11,848 bases of DNA from Chloroflexota bacterium (GTDB taxonomy: Bacteria > Chloroflexota > Anaerolineae > Aggregatilineales > Phototrophicaceae): contig JAEVZT010000521.1 in NCBI GenBank assembly GCA_023392115.1, positions 1 to 11,848 of the forward strand, read 5' to 3'. A model generated the notes under the pieces. That model had not been told where the DNA came from. It did no database searches and was given only the letters and a program-made list of their open reading frames with translations. The position numbers and the translations under genes were made by a program. Positions 1 through 6,000 of this stretch are shown here, one piece after another (the stretch's first letter is position 1; each line of letters begins with the position of its first letter).

Positions 1-50
1 GGTTTGGGGTGAGGGGGTCAAGGACTTCAAATTGTGTAATAGGGTGAAGG

Positions 51-311
51 CTAAAGGTTCTTCAGCCGTGCGATCAGTCGCTTGATGACGCTCTTGTCGG
101 CGCGATGGAGCGTCTGCCGCTGCGACAGGTCGCGCAGCCGCGCGACTTCTTCCATCAGCGTGACGCGGTGGACGGTTTCCCCGTTGACGACAAACCAGTG
201 ATTGCCCATGTAGCGCACGCGCGGGTCACGCCCATTCAAGGCGTGAAAAGCGTGGCTGTAGCTCTCGATCAGCGCACGGGGGGAGAGGCTGGCGTTGTCG
301 TAGGCGATCAT
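51..311 (-). CDS. Small hypothetical protein (86 aa)
   Basis: I do not recognise the family. The product is an 86-residue soluble protein with no signal peptide or membrane segment. The N-terminal half holds aromatic and polar residues (YMGNHWFVVNGETV around residues 34-47); the C-terminal half is a basic amphipathic helix rich in Arg and Lys that ends RLIARLKNL. The ATG at 309-311 is preceded by GGAG with an 8-nt spacer and by a perfect TATAAT box at 346-351, which supports both the start and an independent transcript. The gene is divergent from the ABC-transporter genes. The mix of a beta-like core and a charged helix could suit a small regulatory or nucleic-acid-associated protein, but nothing diagnostic supports that. 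Confidence 0.6.
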   Translation of the reverse strand: MIAYDNASLSPRALIESYSHAFHALNGRDPRVRYMGNHWFVVNGETVHRVTLMEEVARLRDLSQRQTLHRADKSVIKRLIARLKNL

Positions 312-345
312 CGATGACGCTCCGGCGATTCAACCATACTTCTGA

Positions 346-351
346 ATTATA
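346..351 (-). promoter_or_regulatory. -10 box (TATAAT) for the 86-aa gene
   Basis: Read on the minus strand this is a perfect TATAAT, 34 nt upstream of the ATG at 311, so the predicted leader is about 27 nt. No good -35 hexamer is seen 16-18 nt upstream (the sequence there is GCTTTC-like), so activity may need an activator. It lies in an AT-rich divergent region (about 330-490) that contrasts with the GC-rich genes. Confidence 0.4.
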
Positions 352-423
352 GAATGAATTTTGCATAGAAAGCGTAAATCTTCGCACCTTGATATAGATT
401 TTATATTTACGCATGCACATATG

Positions 424-453
424 TTGTGACTTTTTGTGAAATCAGATTACAAT
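424..453 (+). promoter_or_regulatory. Candidate promoter of the ABC-transporter operon
   Basis: TTGTGA (424-429) and TACAAT (448-453) are separated by 18 nt and match the sigma-70-type hexamers at 4/6 and 5/6 positions. TTGTGA is repeated at 434-439, exactly 10 bp downstream, so two direct repeats lie on the same face of the helix and overlap the -35. That arrangement could be a regulator site. Transcription from here would give a leader of about 120 nt before the start codon at 581. The rest of the 312-580 gap holds a complementary pair (475-482 with 532-539) and no further gene that I can support. Confidence 0.4.
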
Positions 454-565
454 CCTTAACAGCAAGCTGCAACGATACGGCATATTTGAACCTTAAACGG
501 GACAGATGACTAGATCAGTACATCGCCGTTTTGCCGTATTCGGTGCGCTCAGGATGGTTTTTTTC

Positions 566-572
566 AAAGGAG
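566..572 (+). promoter_or_regulatory. Ribosome binding site that sets the binding-protein start
   Basis: AAAGGAG ends 8 nt before the ATG at 581. It favours that start over the in-frame ATG at 506, which has no Shine-Dalgarno sequence and would put 25 extra residues in front of a normal signal peptide. Confidence 0.75.
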
Positions 573-580
573 TTAGGTGT

Positions 581-2239
581 ATGCGTAAAGTACGTGTTGT
601 ACCGTTCCTCCTGCTTACCGTCCTTGCGCTCGGGCTGGTGATCCCGGCTTTCGCGCAGGAAGGTCAAGCAAGCATGACAACCTCGGACGACGGGTTGATC
701 ACGTACGCGGCGACAAGCTGCGATTACGGCGGGGTCATCGAGTCGATTCAGGCTGTCGATCCGCTCACGGTTCAGTTCACCCTGTGCCAGCCCGACGGCG
801 CGTTCGCGCAGAAGGTGGCGTTCTCGTCGCTCGGCATCCAGCCGGCAGAGCACCTCGAAGCGACGGGCGGCGGTGGTGAAGCCCTGTTCCGCAACCCGAT
901 CGGCACGGGTCCGTACATGCTCGAAAACTGGGATCAGGGCAACGAAATCGTCCTGACCCGCAACGAAAACTACTGGGGCGACCCGGCATTCGAGCAGACG
1001 GTCATCTTCCGCTGGACATCAGAAGCCGCCGCGCGTCTAGTCGAGCTTCAGGCAGGCGCGGTTGATGGTATCGATAACCCCGGTCCGGGCGACTTCGATG
1101 TCATCGCCAACGACCCGAACTTGCAGCTTCTGGAACGCGAAGGCTTGAACATCTTCTACGTCGGCATGAACAACACCAAGCCGCCGTTCGACAACCTGAA
1201 CGTGCGTCAGGCGGTTGCCTATGCGCTCGACAAGCAGCGCATCGTCGACAACTTCTACCCGCCGGGGTCGTCTCCGGCAAGCCAGTTCCTGCCGCCGCCG
1301 CTCTTCGGCTACGCTGAAGACCTCGAACCGACCCCCTACGATCCCGACATGGCGCGCCAGCTGCTTGAAGAATCAGGGCTGGAACTGCCGCTCGAGGTCA
1401 CGCTGAATTACCGCGACGTCGTGCGCTCGTACCTGCCGCAGCCGGGCATCGTCGCGCAGGACATTCAGGCGCAGCTTGCCGAAGTCGGCATCAACGTCAA
1501 CATCGAAATGATGGAATCGACGACCTTCCTTGACGAAGCTGACCGCGGCAACCTCAGCTTCTTCCTGCTCGGCTGGGGCGCTGACTACCCCGACCCGACC
1601 AACTTCCTCGACGCGCACTTCGGTGCTGGCAGCAGCCCGCAGTTCGGCGAGAAGATTGAAGATGTCACGACCCGACTGAACGCCGCCGCGCAGGAAGCTG
1701 ATCCTGCCGTCCGCGAAGCGACCTATGCTGAAGTCGCCGCCATCCTGCAGGAGCAGGTGCCGGTCGTCCCGGTCGCGCATGGTGGTTCGGGCGTCGCCTA
1801 CAAGGCGAACATCGAAGGCGCGCACGTTAGCCCGCTCGGCAACGAAGCTTTCGCTGTGATGAACGACCCTGACGACGACGTCTTCATCTGGATGCAGAAC
1901 GGCGAACCCGGCGGTCTGTACTGCGCAGACGAAACCGATGGCGAGTCGCTGCGCGTCTGCGAGCAGATCACCGAGCCGCTGCTCGGCTACGAAGTCGGCG
2001 GTACGGACGTGGTTAACGTGCTGGCAGAAGAATACACCGCCAGCGAAGACGGTCTGACGTGGACGTTCAACCTGCGTGAAGGCGTCACCTTCCACGACGG
2101 GTCGGAACTCGACGCGAACGACGTCGTCATGAGCTACGCCGTCCAGTGGGACGCGGGCAACCCGCTCCACGTCGGGCGCGATGGCAGCTTCTCATACTGG
2201 CCGTACCTGTTCACGGCGTTCCTGAACGCGCCGGAATAG
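581..2239 (+). CDS. Peptide-type ABC transporter substrate-binding protein (SBP family 5), circularly permuted
   Basis: This is an extracytoplasmic solute receptor feeding the DppB/DppC permeases encoded next to it. From the ATG at 581 it is 552 residues. Residues 1-25 form a Sec signal peptide (MRKVR, hydrophobic core, AFA/Q cleavage). Residues 52-428 match the middle and end of family-5 binding proteins: IESIQAVDPLTVQFTL, NPIGTGPYMLENW (105-117), NENYWGDP (128-135), LNIFYVGMNN, VRQAVAYALDKQRIVD (208-223), GWGADYPDP (331-339) and VPVAHGG. Residues 434-548 instead match the canonical N-terminal part: EPLLGYEVGG, VLAEEYTASEDGLTWTFNLREGVTFHDGS, LDANDVVMSY and NPLHVGRDGSFSYW. In E. coli DppA that segment comes first, so the domain order is rotated. 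Two cysteines (448, 460) flank a YCADETDG motif and could form a disulfide. The ligand cannot be predicted from sequence; peptides are the family default. Confidence in the family is high. Confidence 0.92.
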   Translation: MRKVRVVPFLLLTVLALGLVIPAFAQEGQASMTTSDDGLITYAATSCDYGGVIESIQAVDPLTVQFTLCQPDGAFAQKVAFSSLGIQPAEHLEATGGGGEALFRNPIGTGPYMLENWDQGNEIVLTRNENYWGDPAFEQTVIFRWTSEAAARLVELQAGAVDGIDNPGPGDFDVIANDPNLQLLEREGLNIFYVGMNNTKPPFDNLNVRQAVAYALDKQRIVDNFYPPGSSPASQFLPPPLFGYAEDLEPTPYDPDMARQLLEESGLELPLEVTLNYRDVVRSYLPQPGIVAQDIQAQLAEVGINVNIEMMESTTFLDEADRGNLSFFLLGWGADYPDPTNFLDAHFGAGSSPQFGEKIEDVTTRLNAAAQEADPAVREATYAEVAAILQEQVPVVPVAHGGSGVAYKANIEGAHVSPLGNEAFAVMNDPDDDVFIWMQNGEPGGLYCADETDGESLRVCEQITEPLLGYEVGGTDVVNVLAEEYTASEDGLTWTFNLREGVTFHDGSELDANDVVMSYAVQWDAGNPLHVGRDGSFSYWPYLFTAFLNAPE

Positions 2240-2279
2240 TACGCTCCGCGTTTCGCCTGAACATCATGTAAGTCTCCAC

Positions 2280-2305
2280 AGGGGCGCAGCATGGTCTGCG
2301 CCCCT
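2280..2305 (+). promoter_or_regulatory. Intercistronic hairpin between binding protein and permease
   Basis: AGGGGCGCAG (2280-2289) and CTGCGCCCCT (2296-2305) form a perfect 10-bp stem with a 6-nt loop. No T-run follows, so this is not a classical intrinsic terminator. Hairpins in this position in importer operons (for example after malE) protect the abundant binding-protein mRNA and lower permease output. That role is inferred here. Confidence 0.6.
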
Positions 2306-2341
2306 ACCAGAATGCTTGTAAGGCAAAGAAAGTACCATCTC

Positions 2342-2947
2342 ATGGGCGCATTCATCCTCCGCCGTCTTGTTTCATCGATCCCGGTCTTGATCGGCATCCT
2401 CATCGTCACCTTCGTCCTCGCGCGGTCGATACCGGGCGACCCATGCATCGCCATCCTCGGCGAGCGGGCGACGCCGGAAATCTGCGCCGCCTATGCCGAA
2501 CGCACCGGCTTGAACCGCCCGATTCCAGAGCAGTTCGCGATCTATATGGGAAGCGTGCTGACCGGCAATCTCGGCGACTCGATCCGCTACAGCCGTCCGG
2601 TGACCGATCTGCTAGCAGAACGGCTGCCCGTGACGCTTGAACTGGCGATCTCGGCGCTGACCTTCGCCGTGATTGTCGGCATCCCGCTCGGCATCATATC
2701 GGCGTATTACCGCAATTCGGCAATTGACGTCGGTACGATGGTCGGCGCGAACATTGGCGTGTCGATGCCCGTGTTCTGGCTCGGCTTGATGCTGGCGTAT
2801 ATCTTCAGCGTGACGCTGCGCGACACAGCCTTCGCGCTGCCCCCGTCCGGCAGACTTCCTGCGGGATTCAATCCGCCGCCGTTCTATCAGGTCTGGGGGC
2901 TGGTAGAAAGTGGTCAGACCGCGAGCGGCGTGCTCGTCTTTCTGTAG
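2342..2947 (+). CDS. DppB-type ABC permease, N-terminal part, ends at a premature TAG
   Basis: This is the first 201 residues of an inner-membrane permease of the oligopeptide/dipeptide importer family. The ATG at 2342 gives the typical opening MGAFILRRLVSSIPVL with TM1 at about 8-28, followed by ARSIPGDP (27-34). Later come the family's NLGDSIRYSRPV (76-87), the LAERLPVTLELAI entry to the TM domain (91-103), a YYRN loop (122-125) and SMPVFWLGLMLAYIFS (141-156). An in-frame ATG at 2291 lies in the upstream hairpin and would add a charged, non-homologous 17-residue leader, so it is rejected. The frame stops at TAG 2945-2947, before the EAA loop that contacts the ATPase. Matching sequence continues in the same frame to 3418. 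Alone, this fragment should not make a working permease. It is either a recent nonsense mutation, a base-call error, or a codon that is read through. Confidence 0.8.
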   Translation: MGAFILRRLVSSIPVLIGILIVTFVLARSIPGDPCIAILGERATPEICAAYAERTGLNRPIPEQFAIYMGSVLTGNLGDSIRYSRPVTDLLAERLPVTLELAISALTFAVIVGIPLGIISAYYRNSAIDVGTMVGANIGVSMPVFWLGLMLAYIFSVTLRDTAFALPPSGRLPAGFNPPPFYQVWGLVESGQTASGVLVFL

Positions 2948-2959
2948 CGTCTAAACAAC

Positions 2960-3418
2960 TTGAACGCCATCCTGACGTTGAACGGCGATCTGCTCGTCAA
3001 CGCAGTTCGCCACATGATCCTGCCCGCCGTCGCCGTCGGCACGATTCCGATGGCGATCATCGCCCGCATGACGCGTTCAAGCGTGCTCGAAACGCTCGGT
3101 CAAGACTACGTCCGCACCGCCCGGTCAAAAGGCTTGCACGAACTGAAGGTCGTCGTCGGACACGCCGTCCGCAACGCGCTGCTGCCGGTCGTGACGATCA
3201 TCGGTTTGAACTTCGGCTTGCTCGTCAGCGGCGCCGTGCTCACCGAAACGATCTTTAGTCTCGCCGGGGTTGGACGGACGCTCGTCGACGGCATCACCGC
3301 CCGCGATTACACGCTGGTGCAGGGGTTCACGGTTGTCATCGCGGTTTCATTCGTGGTGATCAACCTATTTACTGATATCATCTACAGTTATCTCGATCCG
3401 CGTATCCGCTTGAGCTAG
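2960..3418 (+). CDS. DppB-type ABC permease, C-terminal part (same frame as 2342-2947)
   Basis: This is the rest of the DppB-type permease. The segment holds the last TM helices and the cytoplasmic EAA loop (DYVRTARSKGLHELKVVVGHAVRNALLP, about residues 49-76 counted from 2960; Gly58 is the invariant glycine). It also has LTETIFSLAGVGR and the family ending SYLDPRIRLS. The only possible initiator near the break is TTG at 2960, which has no Shine-Dalgarno sequence. Between the TAG and this TTG the codons read RLNN and fit the family, so this looks like one gene of 358 sense codons, plus the TAG at codon 202, rather than two genes. It is followed after 4 nt by the DppC-type gene. Independent expression is doubtful unless reinitiation or amber readthrough occurs. 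Confidence 0.75.
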   Translation: MNAILTLNGDLLVNAVRHMILPAVAVGTIPMAIIARMTRSSVLETLGQDYVRTARSKGLHELKVVVGHAVRNALLPVVTIIGLNFGLLVSGAVLTETIFSLAGVGRTLVDGITARDYTLVQGFTVVIAVSFVVINLFTDIIYSYLDPRIRLS

Positions 3419-3422
3419 CCCT

Positions 3423-4379
3423 ATGGACAACGTTAAGACCGTCACCAAGCTGAAGAAAGACCCGCAGGTTGTCCGCGCGCCAAGCGCAAGCCTGTGGATG
3501 GATACGCTGAAAAACCTGACTCGCAACCGATCGGCGATCCTCGGGATGTGCATCATCCTATTCCTGCTGTTGGTCGCCGTTTTCGCGCCTCAAATCGCCA
3601 CCCACGATCCCGTCCAGTCGATGATCGGGCAGCCGGGGCACACCGGACAGCTTCCGGCGCGGGCGCCGTGCATCCACGTCTTCGGCTGCCCCGCCGAAGA
3701 ACCGCAGCACTTCATGGGCTTAGATCTCAACGCGCGCGACCAATTCAGCCGCTTGATCTTCGGCTCACGCGTGTCGCTGGTGATCGGTTTCACCAGCGTA
3801 TCATTCGCGATCGTCATTGGCACAATCCTCGGCATGATCGCCGGTTACGCGGGCGGCTGGGTTGACAACGTCATCATGCGCTGCATGGACGTGCTGTTGG
3901 CGTTCCCGTCGCTGCTGCTGGCGATCGCCATCGTCACGGTACTCGGTCCCGGCTTGCAGAACGCGCTTCTGGCGATCGCCGTCGTGTCGATTCCCGCCTA
4001 CGCGCGCCTCGCCCGCGCGAGCGTGCTGTCGGTCAAGGAGTACGAATACATCACGGCTGTCAAGGCGCTCGGCGCGCCGCCGCTGCGGATCCTCGTCAAC
4101 CACATCGCGCCGAACTCGATCACGCCGTTGATCGTTCAGGGGACGCTCGGCATTGGCGGGGCGGTACTCGAAGCGGCGGCGCTGTCGTTCCTCGGTCTCG
4201 GCGCGCAGCCGCCAACGCCTGAATGGGGCGCAATGTTGAGCGAAGCGCGCAACCGCGTCTTCACGTCGCCGCACCTCGTCTTTTACCCCGGTCTGGCGAT
4301 TATGATCACGGTGTTGGGCTTCAACCTGCTCGGCGACGGCATGCGCGACGCCCTCGACCCGCGCTTGAATAGAAGCTAG
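3423..4379 (+). CDS. DppC-type ABC transporter permease
   Basis: This is the second inner-membrane permease of the importer, 318 residues and apparently intact. A cytoplasmic N-terminus (1-35) precedes TM1 (38-56, ILGMCIILFLLLVAVFAPQI). A periplasmic loop follows, with two close cysteines (C83, C89) inserted before HFMGLDLNARDQFSRLIFGSRVSL, the local version of the usual GTDxxGRDxxSR motif. Five more hydrophobic segments lie between about 117 and 302. The EAA loop YEYITAVKALGAPPLRIL (207-224, Gly217) leads into NHIAPN, and the C-terminus has the family signature GDGMRDALDPRL (304-315). The ATG at 3423 is 4 nt after the DppB stop, so translation is probably coupled. No ATP-binding subunits follow; the operon ends in a structured repeat and a convergent gene. 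The ATPases must be encoded elsewhere or shared with another importer. Confidence 0.92.
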   Translation: MDNVKTVTKLKKDPQVVRAPSASLWMDTLKNLTRNRSAILGMCIILFLLLVAVFAPQIATHDPVQSMIGQPGHTGQLPARAPCIHVFGCPAEEPQHFMGLDLNARDQFSRLIFGSRVSLVIGFTSVSFAIVIGTILGMIAGYAGGWVDNVIMRCMDVLLAFPSLLLAIAIVTVLGPGLQNALLAIAVVSIPAYARLARASVLSVKEYEYITAVKALGAPPLRILVNHIAPNSITPLIVQGTLGIGGAVLEAAALSFLGLGAQPPTPEWGAMLSEARNRVFTSPHLVFYPGLAIMITVLGFNLLGDGMRDALDPRLNRS

Positions 4380-4395
4380 ACCCCTCTGCAAAGTA

Positions 4396-4481
4396 CAACC
4401 TCACCCCGTTTCGCTGCGCTCAACCGCCCCTCTCCATACGGAGAGGGGCTGGGCAACCGCAGGTTGCACGGGGTGAGGTTG
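4396..4481. repeat. Multi-armed inverted-repeat element, copy 1
   Basis: An outer 14-bp stem (4396-4409 with 4468-4481, CAACCTCACCCCG type) encloses two perfect hairpins: CCCCTCTCC/GGAGAGGGG (4427-4435/4440-4448, 4-nt loop) and GCAACC/GGTTGC (4453-4458/4462-4467). There is also an imperfect third arm at about 4408-4425. The element fills the gap between the convergent dppC-type and Uma2 genes, ending 7 nt from the Uma2 stop. It shares its outer arm (AACCTCACCC) and the 13-nt block GCCCCTCTCCATA with the element at 11498-11629, so it is a dispersed repeat. It could act as a bidirectional transcript end or 3' stabiliser, although there is no T-run. Confidence 0.7.
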
Positions 4482-4488
4482 AACAAAT

Positions 4489-5037
4489 CTATTCGGGAAA
4501 GATGTCCTTGACCGCGAGGGTGAAGCCCGGCAGGACGCTCCCGCCGTCGAGCGTTCCTTTGATATCGACAACCTTCGACGGCTGGTCAGGGGCGTAGACC
4601 TCGACCCGTTTCTTGTCGGGATCGACAATCCAGACTGTGACTCCGTCATGCAGGTAATTGATGACTTTGACTCGCATCTCGGCAGCCGTATTGGCGGGGG
4701 ACAGGACTTCAACCACAAGATCGGGCGTGACGCTGCTGTAAGCTTCACCACTCGGCTTCGGCTTGCGGAGCTTCGAGGTGTAGGCGAAGTCCGGAATGTA
4801 GCGTTCTCCGGCAATGATGTAACCACCATCAGCGCCCGTCACCCGCCCCAACTGGTGCTGGAGCACAAAGACGGTGATGAACGCCCCAATAATCATGGCG
4901 ATTTCTGCTGAGCGGTCATTCGATACCACTTCGATGATCTCCCCGGCGATGTATTCGAACGATTTGTCGGCGTTTTCGGGCAGCAGGACGAATTGATCGA
5001 ACTCCTCAACCGTCATCCGTCGCGTGTCGACTGTCAT
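4489..5037 (-). CDS. Uma2-family (DUF820) endonuclease-like protein
   Basis: This 182-residue protein belongs to the Uma2 family, a PD-(D/E)xK-fold group abundant in cyanobacteria and Chloroflexota. The family's cellular role is not settled. Visible motifs are the opening MTVEEFDQF (8-16), FEYIAGEIIEV with Glu residues at 28 and 33, IPDFAY (Asp83), DLVVEVLSP (Glu110), K124 in RVKVINYL, then DGVTVWIVDP and VEVY. These are the expected acidic and lysine positions of the nuclease core, so catalysis is possible but not proven. I chose ATG 5035-5037 because GGAG (5046-5049) lies 8 nt upstream of it. The in-frame GTG at 5044-5046, three codons earlier, overlaps that same GGAG. A promoter candidate lies at 5064-5093. 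The gene appears monocistronic and is flanked by the hairpin element. Confidence 0.88.
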   Translation of the reverse strand: MTVDTRRMTVEEFDQFVLLPENADKSFEYIAGEIIEVVSNDRSAEIAMIIGAFITVFVLQHQLGRVTGADGGYIIAGERYIPDFAYTSKLRKPKPSGEAYSSVTPDLVVEVLSPANTAAEMRVKVINYLHDGVTVWIVDPDKKRVEVYAPDQPSKVVDIKGTLDGGSVLPGFTLAVKDIFPE

Positions 5038-5063
5038 CCCATTCACTCCAATCGCTTTCGATC

Positions 5064-5093
5064 ATTATCCCCCATTTGCGCCGGGAAATTCAA
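5064..5093 (-). promoter_or_regulatory. Candidate promoter of the Uma2-family gene
   Basis: On the minus strand TTGAAT (5088-5093) and GATAAT (5064-5069) are separated by 18 nt, matching the consensus hexamers at 4/6 and 5/6. The predicted transcript starts about 20 nt upstream of the ATG at 5037. Confidence 0.45.
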
Positions 5094-5100
5094 CCGAACC

Positions 5101-5115
5101 GTCCTGTGACAGGAC
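5101..5115. repeat. Perfect 6-bp inverted repeat in a divergent intergenic region
   Basis: GTCCTG-TGA-CAGGAC lies between the divergent Uma2 and lipoprotein genes, just upstream of the Uma2 -35. It could be a small operator. The remainder of the 5038-5223 gap shows a weak TGtTACCAT box (5160-5168) that might serve the lipoprotein gene. Confidence 0.3.
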
Positions 5116-5223
5116 TGCATGAGAAATCGTTTAGCATTTCCACGTCTACCGCCTGATCATGTTACCATGAAGGTAATCGATGCATGTCGTGACACGCATA
5201 TGCTGACTGTTGTAATCAATCAA

Positions 5224-5925
5224 ATGATGTTAAAAAGGCTGTTTGTCGCCGCTACGCTGTTTCTGGCGTCATGCCAGAACATGTCACCACCTACACCAAC
5301 TGAATCCAATTTACAGAATACCGGCGTCGCAGCAGTGGACACCCGTACGCCGGAGGCGTCAGAAGAACAAACGCCTGTCTGGATGGAGACAGAGGTTCAC
5401 GGCGTCAGCTTGGGCATTTGGAAACCGGCTGGCTGGGAGGCTGACACGTCTCACGGGCTGCTGATGGCAGAGCACACCGTTTCGATTGAGACGGGGCGAA
5501 CGGAAAGCGGCATGATGGTCAACATCTTCGTGCCCGAAACCCACAACTTGCAGGTGATTGCGACGGACACGCCGAATTTCGCGTGGTCAGTCCTCGACCA
5601 GATCGTCGACGACCCGCGCCACACCGGGCGCGACGTCGCCGTATCTGATCCCGTGCCATTCAACTGGGGCGGGCATGAGGCGGCGTATTACCTCGTATCC
5701 GTTTCGGATGGCGACAGAATGGTGGTCATCGGCATCGCGCTGCCGGGCGATCACGACAAGTTGGTTGTCTGCAATATCTCGACGCCCGCGCATCAGGCAG
5801 CTTCCGTGCGGAGCGTCATCCCGCACATCCTCGACAAACTGACGATCAACGGCGTCGAACTCGACGGCGCTGCCCTCGAAGCCCTGCCCAGTCCGCTCGA
5901 ATTCCCGGATTATGGACATTCGTAA
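5224..5925 (+). CDS. Putative lipoprotein of unknown function
   Basis: From ATG 5224 the protein is 233 residues. It begins MMLKRLFVAATLFLASC, a lipoprotein signal with lipobox LASC and Cys17 as the lipidated residue, then a Pro/Thr/Ser-rich linker (18-52). The globular part (about 53-214) begins VWMETEVHGVSLGIWKPAGW. It has alternating strands and a helix near 118-130 (FAWSVLDQIVDD), and it ends with a helix SVRSVIPHILDKLTI. The LGIWKPAGW phrase followed by strands resembles PsbP/DUF1795-like lipoproteins that start with a 'shape of a peak at W-P-x-GW' motif, but I cannot confirm the family. In-frame ATGs at 5119, 5167 and 5200 would bury the signal peptide behind hydrophilic residues; none has a good ribosome site, and 5224 is also weak. 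It is probably anchored on the outer face of the membrane. Confidence 0.7.
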   Translation: MMLKRLFVAATLFLASCQNMSPPTPTESNLQNTGVAAVDTRTPEASEEQTPVWMETEVHGVSLGIWKPAGWEADTSHGLLMAEHTVSIETGRTESGMMVNIFVPETHNLQVIATDTPNFAWSVLDQIVDDPRHTGRDVAVSDPVPFNWGGHEAAYYLVSVSDGDRMVVIGIALPGDHDKLVVCNISTPAHQAASVRSVIPHILDKLTINGVELDGAALEALPSPLEFPDYGHS

Positions 5926-5948
5926 GCGTGCAAGCACTGTTCGTCGTG

Positions 5949-5957
5949 TGATAGAAT
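5949..5957 (+). promoter_or_regulatory. Extended -10 promoter candidate for the VanW gene
   Basis: TGaTAGAAT is an extended -10 element. Transcription would begin near 5964, giving a leader of about 37 nt before the GTG at 6001. The in-frame ATG at 5956 falls inside this box, which argues for the later start. A 5-bp stem (5961-5965/5973-5977) followed by a T-rich stretch might weakly terminate the lipoprotein transcript instead. Confidence 0.35.
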
Positions 5958-6000
5958 GGGCGTGCCTTTCGAGCACGTCTGTTTATTTATTGGAGTGGCT

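Noticed and set aside
1..50. GGGGTGAGGGGG near the window start as a possible third hairpin repeat copy
   Set aside because: Only one arm-like string is visible and no partner arm lies within the window. The stretch is otherwise featureless.
506..580. Upstream ATG extension of the binding protein
   Set aside because: It has no ribosome binding site, and the extra residues would precede a complete signal peptide that has its own AAAGGAG.
1373..2170. Minus-strand open frame of 265 codons opposite the binding protein
   Set aside because: The composition is typical of an antisense shadow and the plus strand is clearly the coding strand.
581..2239. Reading the binding protein as simply truncated or as a fusion of two different receptors
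   Set aside because: The two blocks together make one complete family-5 complement with little overlap or loss, which fits permutation better than truncation or fusion.
2291..2341. Upstream ATG extension of the DppB-type permease
   Set aside because: The ATG lies in the loop of the intercistronic hairpin and adds residues unlike the family's usual N-terminus.
5956..6000. ATG extension of the VanW protein
   Set aside because: It has no Shine-Dalgarno, it overlaps a likely -10 box, and GTG 6001 has a good GGAG.
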